38,839 bases of DNA. It comes from a virus. The translations under genes were made by a program, and so were the position numbers. Below are positions 1 through 8,869 of this stretch, one piece after another. Location of the stretch: the IMG/VR virus record IMGVR_UViG_3300047491_000311, positions 1 to 38,839 of that record; one strand, 5' to 3'. The notes below the pieces were generated by a model. That model ran no database searches and was not told where the DNA came from. It worked only from the letters and a program-made list of their open reading frames with translations. Position 1 is the first letter of the stretch. Each line of letters begins with the position of its first letter.

Positions 1-20
1 GTTTTTTTTCAGTGATCAAA

Positions 21-85
21 TTTTGAGCAGTACCATGTCATTTTGACACGGTGTAGATTCTACTCATACCGTCTGCTGCTCAAAA
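21..85. promoter_or_regulatory. Nested dyads with an operator-bearing promoter-like site
   Basis: A 10-bp perfect inverted repeat (TTTTGAGCAG at 21-30, CTGCTCAAAA at 76-85) encloses a second dyad (ACCATGTCA 32-40 against TGACACGGT 44-52, 8 of 9 paired). It also encloses TTGACA at 43-48 followed nine bases on by an 11-bp core of the phage palindrome (GTAGATTCTAC, 53-63). The -35 to palindrome distance matches that in the promoter at 265-293, but the expected -10 (about 66-71) is poor. It could be a degenerate promoter, a regulator-binding site or part of a packaging/cos site; the sequence does not decide. Confidence 0.45.
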
Positions 86-111
86 ATTAAGCACATGCCG
101 CTCGATGGTAG

Positions 112-267
112 CCGTTACGAGGTCAGTGTAACGCTTACCGTTACGAGGTCAGTGTAACGCCTACCGTTACGAGGTCAGTGTAACGCCTACCGTTACGAGG
201 TCAGTGTAACGCCTACCGTTACGAGGTCAGTGTAACGCCTACCGTTACGAAGTCAGTGTCACGCTTG
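112..267 (+). repeat. Six tandem 26-bp repeats (iteron or terminase-binding type)
   Basis: Copies start at 112, 138, 164, 190, 216 and 242. Copies 1-5 are nearly identical; the sixth has diverged and runs into the -35 box at 265-270. Each unit carries an inverted repeat, CGTTAC, nine bases, GTAACG; in the last copy the right arm is GTCACG. Units are head to tail without spacers, so this is not CRISPR. The position just upstream of the terminase genes fits a packaging-recognition array like lambda cosB R sites or a pac site. Replication iterons or an upstream regulator array remain possible. Confidence 0.85.
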
Positions 268-293
268 ACAAACAGTAGATTCTACTCTATGAT
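265..293 (+). promoter_or_regulatory. Sigma70-type promoter with the palindrome in its spacer
   Basis: TTGACA at 265-270, a 17-bp spacer and TATGAT at 288-293 form a near-consensus promoter. The perfect 13-bp palindrome AGTAGATTCTACT (274-286) fills most of the spacer, so a protein bound there should block RNA polymerase. The predicted start is near 300, giving about a 20-nt leader before the ATG at 321. It should drive the RHH gene and the terminase genes behind it. Autorepression by the RHH protein is inferred. Confidence 0.8.
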
Positions 294-320
294 GCATATG
301 AGTTATTGGAATACATACCC

Positions 321-500
321 ATGCAAAAAAAGAACAAGCCATTAAAGACCGTAAAATCTTACCAGATGGATATTGACTTAAACCGGCGTATGAAGGAATA
401 CGCAGACAAGCATCGTTACACCATGTGTTCGTGCGTAGAGGCGGCATTTATACTTTTCTTGGAAAAAAATGGGCAGATGCAAACCGACCAAAAACCGTGA
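321..500 (+). CDS. Small ribbon-helix-helix-like DNA-binding protein
   Basis: This 59-residue basic protein has a short N-terminal strand-like segment (about residues 8-18, around KTVKSYQMDIDL) followed by two predicted helices. The pattern resembles Arc/CopG/MetJ ribbon-helix-helix proteins, which bind palindromic operators as dimers. The ATG at 321 is preferred over the TTG at 306 because GGAA lies nine bases upstream of it. It is the first gene after the promoter at 265-293, whose spacer holds a 13-bp palindrome, so it is the best candidate for the protein that reads AGTAGATTCTACT across the genome. The target and the activator/repressor role are inference. It overlaps the next gene by 32 bp if that gene starts at 469. 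Confidence 0.62.
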   Translation: MQKKNKPLKTVKSYQMDIDLNRRMKEYADKHRYTMCSCVEAAFILFLEKNGQMQTDQKP

Positions 501-1023
501 CCATCCTCTGGTGAAAATGAAAGATGAGATACTAGGTGGCAATGGTGATAAGTCGTTAGAAGATGCAGCAAGCCCAATTATCACTTCTAAGCGTTGCCAG
601 CTTCCAGGCCAAAATGATTACGATGATATTGTAACGGCTGGCTCCTTCTCATTCGCAGAGGCGAAGCAACGGGAAGAAGTCAAGGCATTGATGGGTGAGA
701 AGGCCCTACAGTTGAAGATAGCCACCCAAACGGCTCAATTGGCCTACGACAAGGAAAAGATTGAAGTAGATGCCCGCAGAGGCGAATTGATCACAAAAGA
801 GGAAAGCAAGCAACGGATCGCCGTCCTGGTATCCGCTTTCAATGAGTTGCTACGGATGGTTATATGCGATGCTGGCGTGAAGTTTAACCCATTGGAACGG
901 GAATTATTGGTGGAGGAATTATCATCTAAGTCTAATGACGCTATGGGCTTACTCGCAGACGCAGTAGCCTCCCGTAAAAACATGGAACAAATATCCGTAA
1001 TTTTGCAAAGTGCGTTCCGGTAA
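469..1023 (+). CDS. Terminase small subunit (Nu1-like)
   Basis: About 184 residues. A long charged helical stretch (residues 60-115) contains an SFAEAKQREEVKAL-type segment and a GELITKEE segment. These resemble the central and C-terminal parts of lambda gpNu1-like packaging proteins, where a similar helix precedes a GELV/I motif. Such proteins bind the packaging site and recruit the large subunit. The N terminus lacks a clear winged helix, so recognition may differ from lambda. Start 469 has GGAA upstream but lies inside the previous gene; GTG 511 or ATG 517 are alternatives. The stop overlaps the large-terminase start (TAATG). The tandem repeats at 112-267 are its likely target. Confidence 0.6.
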   Translation: MGRCKPTKNRDHPLVKMKDEILGGNGDKSLEDAASPIITSKRCQLPGQNDYDDIVTAGSFSFAEAKQREEVKALMGEKALQLKIATQTAQLAYDKEKIEVDARRGELITKEESKQRIAVLVSAFNELLRMVICDAGVKFNPLERELLVEELSSKSNDAMGLLADAVASRKNMEQISVILQSAFR

Positions 1024-2987
1024 TGAGTTCCATTGTTTCTTTTGATTGTTTCGATGAGGATTCTGCCAAGGATGTATCATCCCTAATTCGTCCTCCTAGG
1101 CGTGCTAAAACCCGTATCGAATTCGCCCACAGTATGCGGCTCCCTGACGGTCCTTCGCAGGGTGACTTTTTCCGCCCTGAGACTGAACCAGCGCAGTTGC
1201 ACTTCATTAAGGCCTTAGACTCTAAGAACTGGCGTAGATTCGTCCTTATAGCCCCTTCGCAGCGTGGCAAGACAACAGTTAGTATCCTCATGCCTTGGCT
1301 TTATTCCATTGTAGAGGAATCTTTCGCAGTTGGTTATGTGATGCCTAACCTGGATAAATTGTCTCAAAACTGGGAAGGTAAACTCAAGCCTGCCATCATT
1401 GGTAGCGGGTTCGGTGCTTGGCTCCCTAAGTCGGGACCAGGATCAAAGGGTGGGCGTCCTGCTGCTCTTGCACTCCAGAATCCCGTCACTGGCAAACAGG
1501 TTATCACCTACTTCATGGCGGGAGGCACAGGCAGCCGTGAAACCGCCCTATCTTCTGTAAGTCCTGCTCGCCTTATGATTGATGAGGTTGATGACTTCCT
1601 AGATGCTGGCATGGTAGAACTGGCCTTGCGCCGTCTGGAGTCATGGGGCAAGAAGTCTTTGGCGTTCCTGGCATCCACCATTAACAGTCGTGGCGACCGT
1701 GAGGATCACCCTGTGTTGGACTTCTACAACAGAAGCGATGCCACACAGTCACGCATAGCCCATAAATGCCCATATTGTGAATGGTTCCAGGTTATCAAAT
1801 TTGAGCAATTGAACATGGAAAACTCCCGTATCGCATGCTCCCATTGCGGTGTTTTATGGTCTGATTCCGACAGGTTCAAAGCGTTGCAATTATCAGAGCT
1901 TTCTCATGGTCCTAACGGTATCGTGGATGGCAAAATCAACCAAATTTTAAAGCGTTGCGAGTATTTTTCACTCCTGACTACCTGTTTTGACTATAACATG
2001 GGTGATTTCAACGCTATTGCTCCTACTTACCTTGTGGCAAAGGATAAGGAAAAGCTAGGTGATTACTCTATGATGGAGAATTTCAGCCAAAAGGTATTAT
2101 GCGAACCATATACCGTGCCTATTGACCATGAAACCATCACAGACCGTTTGCTTACGATCCGTTCAACGATGGCGAAGTGTTCAAAGGGTATAGTCCCATT
2201 AGGTGCAGACCGTATTGTGGTTGGCGTTGATGTTCAAGGGGACCGTTGTTATTGGGTTGCTGTGGCTAGTGGTAGTGGTGATCGTAGGTGGATAGTAGAT
2301 TATGATGAATGGTTCTGGACTGCCAAGGATCCAGTTACCGGAAAGCCTATTGAGCCGCAGGATTCAGACCGCCATGCCATCCTTGATAAGATCATGTTCA
2401 AGGCTAGGGAGGGTTGGGAGAGTGAGTCAGACGAGAAACTGAAGATAAAGGCTGCTCTGATTGCCATTGATATAGGCTATAACCCTAATGGATCAATCGG
2501 TAGGTGGTGTTTTGGCAAGGCTGGGATCGTCCCTGTCCGTGGGGACCATGAGGATCGCGTAGTCTCTGAAACACTACAAGGCAAGCACACGACTAGGACA
2601 GGCAAGCTATCCTCAACGCTTGTTAGTGATCATGGATTCTACGAGATACGGCAGCAGGAGAATAGTCCAGGCCAGCCTAGCCACTGGTGGTTCGTAAAGT
2701 CGCAGACCATGAGAGAGCATGTAGCCGCCAGATTAAGGATTGCATTTGATTTGGAAGGTTCCATGATGTTACCGCATGGTATCGCAGAGAATGATTACCT
2801 TATCCAGCATCTTTCGGCATGGGCAATAGTCCGTGAGCAAGATTCCAAAATGGTAAGGTGGGTCCAGATACGCAAGCGTGATGACTATGCAGACGCTACG
2901 AATTATGCGATAGCGTTATTATCTCAAAAGCCTCGCCAAAGGCAGGCAAATGCCAATATAGGAAAGATAAATAATAAGCCTCTATGA
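1023..2987 (+). CDS. Terminase large subunit, GpA family
   Basis: 654 residues, the usual GpA-family length. It is the packaging motor ATPase and endonuclease. Visible are a Walker A motif (APSQRGKT, about residues 78-85), a Walker B motif (LMIDEVDD, about 184-191), two CxxC pairs near residues 250-290 (CPYC and CSHC), and acidic nuclease-region motifs (VVGVDVQGDR near 400, AIDIGY near 480). It overlaps the small subunit by TAATG and the next gene by ATGA, so it is probably translationally coupled to both. The GpA type normally goes with lambda-type cohesive ends, but no cos site can be proven here. Confidence 0.95.
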   Translation: MSSIVSFDCFDEDSAKDVSSLIRPPRRAKTRIEFAHSMRLPDGPSQGDFFRPETEPAQLHFIKALDSKNWRRFVLIAPSQRGKTTVSILMPWLYSIVEESFAVGYVMPNLDKLSQNWEGKLKPAIIGSGFGAWLPKSGPGSKGGRPAALALQNPVTGKQVITYFMAGGTGSRETALSSVSPARLMIDEVDDFLDAGMVELALRRLESWGKKSLAFLASTINSRGDREDHPVLDFYNRSDATQSRIAHKCPYCEWFQVIKFEQLNMENSRIACSHCGVLWSDSDRFKALQLSELSHGPNGIVDGKINQILKRCEYFSLLTTCFDYNMGDFNAIAPTYLVAKDKEKLGDYSMMENFSQKVLCEPYTVPIDHETITDRLLTIRSTMAKCSKGIVPLGADRIVVGVDVQGDRCYWVAVASGSGDRRWIVDYDEWFWTAKDPVTGKPIEPQDSDRHAILDKIMFKAREGWESESDEKLKIKAALIAIDIGYNPNGSIGRWCFGKAGIVPVRGDHEDRVVSETLQGKHTTRTGKLSSTLVSDHGFYEIRQQENSPGQPSHWWFVKSQTMREHVAARLRIAFDLEGSMMLPHGIAENDYLIQHLSAWAIVREQDSKMVRWVQIRKRDDYADATNYAIALLSQKPRQRQANANIGKINNKPL

Positions 2988-3253
2988 TAAATAAGCCACA
3001 AAACCGCATGCAACAGCAGGTATCTACCCGTAAGGAAGTGGAGATTGTAGAAGCCCCTCCGATTGCGCTGCCTGGCAAGGTGACGCCTTGTGTGTGTCCA
3101 CTATGCGGCAAGGCTCAATCTCCTATTGTTAGGCAACCATATCCAGACAAGGGGTACGCCAGGGTTTATTGTGGTGCTTGTGCTGGTATATTCCATTTCA
3201 TCTACGCAACTCCAGAGTTCCCAACCCCAAGAGTCAGGTTCCGGACGCAGTAG
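2984..3253 (+). CDS. Small zinc-ribbon protein
   Basis: 89 residues. The C-terminal half carries two cysteine pairs (CPLCG and CGAC) about 25 residues apart, a typical zinc ribbon. The N terminus is basic and Gln-rich. The ATG overlaps the terminase stop (ATGA). Small zinc-ribbon proteins are common beside phage terminases, but I cannot assign a function. Its stop codon TAG (3251-3253) lies inside the palindrome of the next promoter, so the transcription unit ends exactly where the next regulatory site begins. Confidence 0.75.
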   Translation: MINKPQNRMQQQVSTRKEVEIVEAPPIALPGKVTPCVCPLCGKAQSPIVRQPYPDKGYARVYCGACAGIFHFIYATPEFPTPRVRFRTQ

Positions 3254-3292
3254 ATTCTACTCATTGTATTATATTTGATAAGATGCTATAAT
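3249..3292 (+). promoter_or_regulatory. Late promoter with upstream palindrome, probably leaderless
   Basis: The perfect palindrome AGTAGATTCTACT (3249-3261) is followed by CA, a weak -35 (TTGTAT, 3264-3269), a 17-bp spacer and a perfect TATAAT (3287-3292). The expected start is about base 3299-3300, which is the GTG start codon of the connector gene, so the mRNA should have no leader. A weak -35 with a dyad centred near -45 is the layout of an activator-dependent promoter. The promoter at 9088-9131 has the same offsets to the base. Confidence 0.8.
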
Positions 3293-3299
3293 ACCTATT

Positions 3300-3551
3300 G
3301 TGCCTACACCATTAGCTACTCTACAATCTCAAATTGATGCGCTTGATGCCAGGATTATCGAGGCGGCAGGCGCAAATCAGATGAGCGATGCCAGTACCAG
3401 CGTATCGTTTTCATCTATAAATGATCTCATCGACGCACGAAATAAGCTCCAATCCTTATACGATAGGCTTAGTGGCATTAAACCTATGGCTGCGCGGGGC
3501 AGGGTTGTCGGCCTTCCTGGCGGTCCTGTCTCTCAAGGTCAATACTTCTAA
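3300..3551 (+). CDS. gpW-like head-tail connector
   Basis: 83 residues, helical, with an N-terminal helix (around LATLQSQIDALDARI), a middle loop, a second helix (around LIDARNKLQSLYDRL) and a C-terminal Gly-rich tail. Size, shape and position directly before the portal match lambda gpW-type connector proteins, which seal the portal after packaging. The GTG at 3300 is the predicted transcription start, so initiation is likely leaderless. The stop overlaps the portal start (TAATG). Confidence 0.6.
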   Translation: MPTPLATLQSQIDALDARIIEAAGANQMSDASTSVSFSSINDLIDARNKLQSLYDRLSGIKPMAARGRVVGLPGGPVSQGQYF

Positions 3552-5485
3552 TGGCTAGATTTAAGCGTCCACGGCAGTCATTTTCCCAGCGTGTTGCGTC
3601 AGAGATGAATAAAGGGCGCGGATTCTTCTCCGCTGTCTTCTCGTCTACTTGGAATAGCCTAGGTTCATGGATTAACACTTACGATGCCGTAGACCCTCGC
3701 AACCAGACGATGCGCGGTGTCATCGCTCGTCCTGCGTCTGCCGCAGACCTTGTAACCTCAATCCCGTATATCCGCAACCTATGCCGTAATTACGAGCGTA
3801 ATAACGCAACTGTCCGTGCCGCTACTGAGGGTCTGGTTGCAAATATCGTAGGCTCAGGCATTTATATCGAACCTGACACTGGCGACCCTGACACGGACGA
3901 GAAAATCCGCGCAGAGTGGTTGGATTATATCAGAGATTGCTTTATGAACGGCATGGGGCTTTATGAAGCGGAAACCCTAGCCTGCCGTGAAGTCATCGTT
4001 GCCGGTGAGGCACTTTGGCGTCCCATCATAGATATGGAGCGCGTGAAAGCAGGCCGTATCCCGCTATGCTTCCTGCCTCTTGAGCCTGAGTGGCTAGGCG
4101 ATAGTGGGCAAACCATCGTTGGCAATAATGAAGGGTATGTAGGTGGCATCACCCTGGATGATTATGCCCGTCCTGTGACCTACAACCTTACGACTCCTAG
4201 CGGCAAGACTGAACGAGTCCCCGCTAAGATGATGATTCATATATTTGAAAAGCGTCGGTCGCTTCAGATCCGTGGAGAGCCTTGGTTTGCCCCTATCCTC
4301 AACACTCTACACCAGGAAAAAGACCTAGTAGTTGCAGAGCTAGAGGCAGCCAAGAATACCGCAGGCTATGCGGCCGCAATTACCACTAATGGTGGCATAC
4401 CATACGATGTTGACGAGAAGGGTAGTCCTACCCGTGACATTAATATTGGATCGGTCTTAGAGCTTCAACCAGGCGAAAATATCCAGTTGCTATCGCATAC
4501 ACGACCAAGCCAACAGATCAAGCCATTCCGCGATATGCTGCGGGGAGATGAATCTGGTGCGCTCCGTATCGGTAGACGCTGGCTTGATCGTGATATAGGC
4601 AACGCAAATTATTCGTCTATGCGTGCCGATATGATGGACAATGACCGTCTACTTGGTCCTGTCCGTACTTGGTTTGGGAACCAGTCTGCCGGTATGGTGT
4701 ATAAGATGGTCCTTCCATACCTGGCTATCAAGGCTGGAGTCAAGCTGCCGCGCAATAACTACCGCCTTGTCCCTGACGGCCAGCCATATGTTGACCCGCT
4801 CAAGGACGCACAAGCAGCCGCTAGTAATATCGCTTTCGGCCTTTCAACCTACGAGATAGAGATTGGCAAGCGTGGCGGTGACTACAAGGCTATCTGGAAG
4901 AAACTAGCAGAAGAAAAGGCACTTGCAGAGAAGCTAGGCATAGTCCTTAATGACCCTAGTGGTGGCGTCTTTGGAGAGCAGACGGCAGAAGGTCAAGAAA
5001 ACATAGACGAGAACACTAGCGACCAATCCAAGAATAAAAACAAGCCAAGCAATAAGCCACCGCAAGGTGAGAGGCATATGACTAAATCAGAGTTCTTAGA
5101 GGTTATGACCAGGCTTGACTCTGAGAGGAAGCAAGTTGTCCAGCCGCAGCCTAGTGTAACTCTGGTGAATGAAACCAGAATGGACGCGAATACCGCAGCT
5201 ATCATGGGGAAGGCTATTGGCGAGGCTATCCCTAAACCGGAAGCTCCGATTGTGAATGTTGACCCCGCGCAAATCACTGTTGAGCAGCCAGAGATTAAGG
5301 TTGATGTTGCGGCACCTACTGTGAATGTTGCTGCTCCAGAAGTCCTTGTGGATGTAGCCGCACCTACAGTCAATGTCGCAGCCCCCCAGGTAAAGATTGA
5401 TAATGAAGTAAAGGTGCCTCGTGGCAAGGTTATCGCTAGGCCAAACAATGACGGAAGTGTAACCATGACTCCAGTTGAGGATTGA
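3551..5485 (+). CDS. Portal protein, lambda family
   Basis: 644 residues, longer than the roughly 530 of lambda gpB-type portals. The core (about residues 45-430) has the family features: a region around RNATVRAATEGLVANIVGSG (written here NNATVRAATEGLV), an EAGEALWR-like segment, a MMIHIFEKRR stretch and a GGDYKAIWKKLAEE segment near the end of the core. Beyond residue 470 is an extension rich in Asn, Lys and Pro, then short Val/Ala/Pro repeats (VNVAAP and VDVAAPT) near residues 575-620. The portal forms the dodecameric DNA gate at one capsid vertex. The repeats may face the head interior or act as a scaffold-like tail; this is inference. Confidence 0.93.
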   Translation: MARFKRPRQSFSQRVASEMNKGRGFFSAVFSSTWNSLGSWINTYDAVDPRNQTMRGVIARPASAADLVTSIPYIRNLCRNYERNNATVRAATEGLVANIVGSGIYIEPDTGDPDTDEKIRAEWLDYIRDCFMNGMGLYEAETLACREVIVAGEALWRPIIDMERVKAGRIPLCFLPLEPEWLGDSGQTIVGNNEGYVGGITLDDYARPVTYNLTTPSGKTERVPAKMMIHIFEKRRSLQIRGEPWFAPILNTLHQEKDLVVAELEAAKNTAGYAAAITTNGGIPYDVDEKGSPTRDINIGSVLELQPGENIQLLSHTRPSQQIKPFRDMLRGDESGALRIGRRWLDRDIGNANYSSMRADMMDNDRLLGPVRTWFGNQSAGMVYKMVLPYLAIKAGVKLPRNNYRLVPDGQPYVDPLKDAQAAASNIAFGLSTYEIEIGKRGGDYKAIWKKLAEEKALAEKLGIVLNDPSGGVFGEQTAEGQENIDENTSDQSKNKNKPSNKPPQGERHMTKSEFLEVMTRLDSERKQVVQPQPSVTLVNETRMDANTAAIMGKAIGEAIPKPEAPIVNVDPAQITVEQPEIKVDVAAPTVNVAAPEVLVDVAAPTVNVAAPQVKIDNEVKVPRGKVIARPNNDGSVTMTPVED

Positions 5486-5488
5486 TAG

Positions 5489-8400
5489 ATGCCAATACGC
5501 CTCGTCAATGCGAACTGCGCCACCTCAACATCTGCTGGAAACTGCAAGAAGATAGAGGCTGCGTACCTCGGTGCCTATATCGGCTCGGCACAACCGTCTG
5601 ATGACATAAACACTACGCGAACCTCTGGTAACTTCACAGTAACGGCAGGCGTTTCGCTCCAGGGTGTGATGGTTTGCGTTCGCCGCACAACGATTCCAAG
5701 CGGAACCTTCACCGTTAAGCTAATGGAGGGTGCAACTGAACGCGCCACAACATCATCACTCAACACCAGTACACTCCCCAACGGCACAGGATGGGTATAC
5801 TTCGCGTTTAACACTCCGTACACCGCAGCCGGTGCGACAAACTACCAGATTAGGCTAAACTGCAATACCTCCGCGCAGATCATGTGGATTCGCGGTACTG
5901 TTGCTGGAAGCTACAGTTATGCTGTTGTTGGCAATGGTGATGACGCAACCGGCTACACCAGTGGCGATACACTAGTTATCAAAAACGGCATCACCTTCAC
6001 GGTCGATCAGTCAATGACATTGGCTGCAACTGATGCCTTTTCGATCACTATTGGTGATGCTGGAACGCTGTCGATACCTAATCCAGCTTCACCGATTCTG
6101 CTTGACCTAGGTTCAGGGAGTATCCCACTACACACTAATACCAATTGGCTAATCGGCACGAGTGGAACGCCAATCACAAAAGGGTATGTCACTGTCAGAA
6201 GTTCAAATTCAAATCTTCTGGCGGCAAGCTATATCCTATACGAAACAATAGACAATAACTGTCCGTGCAATATCTCTTGGTACGGTAATGGTTGCACTAC
6301 CAACGCTCTAAAGGTGACTGCTACGACAGCCATAGGCCAGACGGTACTCCCGACTGAGGCTGTCCCGGCTACTTGGACCAATGGCGATACTGTTTGTTTG
6401 CTCGGCAAAACCGGCACAGCAAATGCGTCAGATAATGTTACATATACGATCACCAAAGGTACGAACCAGATCACCATTAACCCTGCATTGGGGCATGAGA
6501 TGGTCGTTGGTGGCGTTATCCTCAATAGGTCTGAAGCACTACGCGAGTCAGGTATCTTCATTGACGGCCCCACTGGCGGCGGTGCTGCGTATATATTCAC
6601 CAATGGTTTAAGCTCGACTGTAAAAACCCTCAAGCTAAGTGGTTGTTTCATTGGTGGGTACACTATTGGAGGCGTTACCGACCTTAACCTTTTGTGTGTT
6701 GCTGGCGATTGGGGTATGACGAATGTGTACTTCCGTTATTATGGCACCAATGTTGCGCTCAATTGGTCAGGTGGCGTGCGCGGTGGACACAATATCGAGA
6801 ATGTGACCTATGATGTTCAGTCAGCAAACGCTGGAGGTCTGTCCATCGCGCTCAAGAATGCGACGATTAACAAGTTGTATTCCAAGCAGAGTTCAAGAAC
6901 TGATAGTATCGGCATAACCGGGAACAGTGTCGCCATTACAAATAGCGTATTCACCGGGAAGTACGGCAGTTCCTACGGCCATTACTTCGCCGGTTCAAAC
7001 ATGACCATAACCGACTGCGTTATGGTTGGTACTGTGCGCCTAGGCGGTGGCCCAATTACCATGACCCGCTGCCAGCAGAGCTATGCGCTTGCTGACGCTG
7101 GGCTTGTGCTGGTTAACGCCTTCGTTGATGCCGTAGATTGCAGCTTTGGGGCAATCGGCCTAGCGAATACCGTCAAGGATGTGTCAGTCCTCTTGGACAG
7201 CTATGCCGATGCCTACTTTGATAGTTGCGACATGGGAACGCCAGAAGCCATCGCAACCCTCTGTGTTCCTGGCTCGTTCTTGCAATTCCATAATCTGAAC
7301 GGTGTAACTGGTCGGCATAAGACATGGAAAGCATATGGGCTTTTCGACACGGCAACCCCATATGTCAACCTCCTGCAAACCTCAATAACGACCGGCGTAC
7401 ATGAGCATGACTTCCAGTTGAATACTGGTTCTATTGCATCGTCCCAGTTTTTCCTTGCTGCGGTTGCACAAGTTCCAGCAGGGTACTATGCTGGTGCTCA
7501 TGCTGCGCCCAAGGTTGATATTTACGCAGACGGCAATCTCGTTACGCCTCTGGCTACACTATCTCTCGCTGACAATGATTCTACATTGCAGTCTGTAGCG
7601 CAGAACTTCACCACTACCACTAATGGCAACCTCCTGCATCTATTCGTTCGTACCAATACCAACGCAACTGGCAGCAACGGAACATGCACATGGTCCAGTC
7701 TCAATATCCGTTCCCGCATTTGGGGTAAGTTATTTTACGACTATCCGCTTGCTATAAGTGAAACACTGACTTACCCAATTGCTACAATTGCCGCTGTAGA
7801 GAATGACCCATTTATCACCGAAAGCACACAGGCAACCGTTGATGCCTACACTGGAATATCGTTTGATTCCAGCGGCAATCTTACTCTTTCTGAAAACCAT
7901 TCGCTCCAAGAAGTCTACGATTGGGTAAAGAGCTATTACACTAAGACCGCCCAGCAATTTAAGTCTGTTCCATTTTCTACATTAGATGGTGTAAACTTCT
8001 CAATGACTGGTGATGTTACTATCAGTGATGGTGTAACCCTCTCTGGTACTGGAGAAATTACACTAGCAGCCGGTAAAATGCTGGTACTTGGCAATGGAGC
8101 AAAGACTTCTGTTATTTTCAATACGGATCTAGGCAGGACTACATCGTTACTAATCCATCTTCCGTTGCCATCAATGGCCTTATGCGTGCAAGATGACGCA
8201 TTCTCTGATATAGAATGTCTAACTGGTCAGACTGGTGATTATCTTCTCACCATACCAGAAGGCACTACTGGAACATGGTCCTGGGCAATCAATAAGCAGG
8301 GTTATTCATTTGCTACCGGCAACTTCACTATGGTAAATGGTGGGTTGTTTGAATTCAGCCCATCATGCCCCCAGGTTTTGACGCCAGAAGGCAACCCAGC

Positions 8401-8869
8401 ATATCAAGGCACTACAAGTGCGCTTGTCCAGATATCGAAAGACTCGACCTATGCGTATATAGATATTGGCGATGGCACCCCTTCGCTACAGAATATATAC
8501 GATATGTGCGAGGATTGGCTGGCAACTGATGACGGCATAGATTGGATTATAAGCGGCGGCGACGGTACTGCTATATTCAACTCATTCGGTGGTGATTACC
8601 TGTTCCTTACCGATAACTGGCGTATCCGTCGCTGGCATGTTGGTGATGACGCAGCTACCGTACCGGCCTTCGTCCAATCAACGCAAGGAATCCCTGTAGA
8701 TGAGACTAATGGTACTGTCCAGTACCTAACCAGTGACAACCCTACCGCTATTGCCGCTGCGGTTATTGCAGCTATGAATAGCGCACCTCCTGCGGTGAAT
8801 ATCAAGAAAGTTAATGATATCACTGTAAAGGGTACTGGTACGAATACCGATCCTTGGAATCCAGCTTGA
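5489..8869 (+). CDS. Very large beta-rich (beta-helix-like) virion protein
   Basis: 1126 residues, rich in Thr, Ser, Gly and Asn, with few charged residues. Around residues 155-240 is a segment reminiscent of a G8/adhesin domain (GDTLVIKNGITFTV, then ITIGDAGTLSI). A long stretch with repeated short beta and turn units follows (residues 350-560, for example NVTYDV, LKNATINKL and NSVAITNSVFTG), as in right-handed parallel beta-helices. There are further beta domains at 730-1120. No catalytic motif is recognised. It lies between portal and protease/capsid, where lambda-like phages carry no fibre gene, so a head fibre or surface adhesin is plausible. A GAGG motif lies about ten bases before the ATG. 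Confidence 0.75.
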   Translation: MPIRLVNANCATSTSAGNCKKIEAAYLGAYIGSAQPSDDINTTRTSGNFTVTAGVSLQGVMVCVRRTTIPSGTFTVKLMEGATERATTSSLNTSTLPNGTGWVYFAFNTPYTAAGATNYQIRLNCNTSAQIMWIRGTVAGSYSYAVVGNGDDATGYTSGDTLVIKNGITFTVDQSMTLAATDAFSITIGDAGTLSIPNPASPILLDLGSGSIPLHTNTNWLIGTSGTPITKGYVTVRSSNSNLLAASYILYETIDNNCPCNISWYGNGCTTNALKVTATTAIGQTVLPTEAVPATWTNGDTVCLLGKTGTANASDNVTYTITKGTNQITINPALGHEMVVGGVILNRSEALRESGIFIDGPTGGGAAYIFTNGLSSTVKTLKLSGCFIGGYTIGGVTDLNLLCVAGDWGMTNVYFRYYGTNVALNWSGGVRGGHNIENVTYDVQSANAGGLSIALKNATINKLYSKQSSRTDSIGITGNSVAITNSVFTGKYGSSYGHYFAGSNMTITDCVMVGTVRLGGGPITMTRCQQSYALADAGLVLVNAFVDAVDCSFGAIGLANTVKDVSVLLDSYADAYFDSCDMGTPEAIATLCVPGSFLQFHNLNGVTGRHKTWKAYGLFDTATPYVNLLQTSITTGVHEHDFQLNTGSIASSQFFLAAVAQVPAGYYAGAHAAPKVDIYADGNLVTPLATLSLADNDSTLQSVAQNFTTTTNGNLLHLFVRTNTNATGSNGTCTWSSLNIRSRIWGKLFYDYPLAISETLTYPIATIAAVENDPFITESTQATVDAYTGISFDSSGNLTLSENHSLQEVYDWVKSYYTKTAQQFKSVPFSTLDGVNFSMTGDVTISDGVTLSGTGEITLAAGKMLVLGNGAKTSVIFNTDLGRTTSLLIHLPLPSMALCVQDDAFSDIECLTGQTGDYLLTIPEGTTGTWSWAINKQGYSFATGNFTMVNGGLFEFSPSCPQVLTPEGNPAYQGTTSALVQISKDSTYAYIDIGDGTPSLQNIYDMCEDWLATDDGIDWIISGGDGTAIFNSFGGDYLFLTDNWRIRRWHVGDDAATVPAFVQSTQGIPVDETNGTVQYLTSDNPTAIAAAVIAAMNSAPPAVNIKKVNDITVKGTGTNTDPWNPA

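Noticed and set aside
112-267. CRISPR array
   Set aside because: The repeats are directly adjacent with no spacers, and no Cas genes are present.
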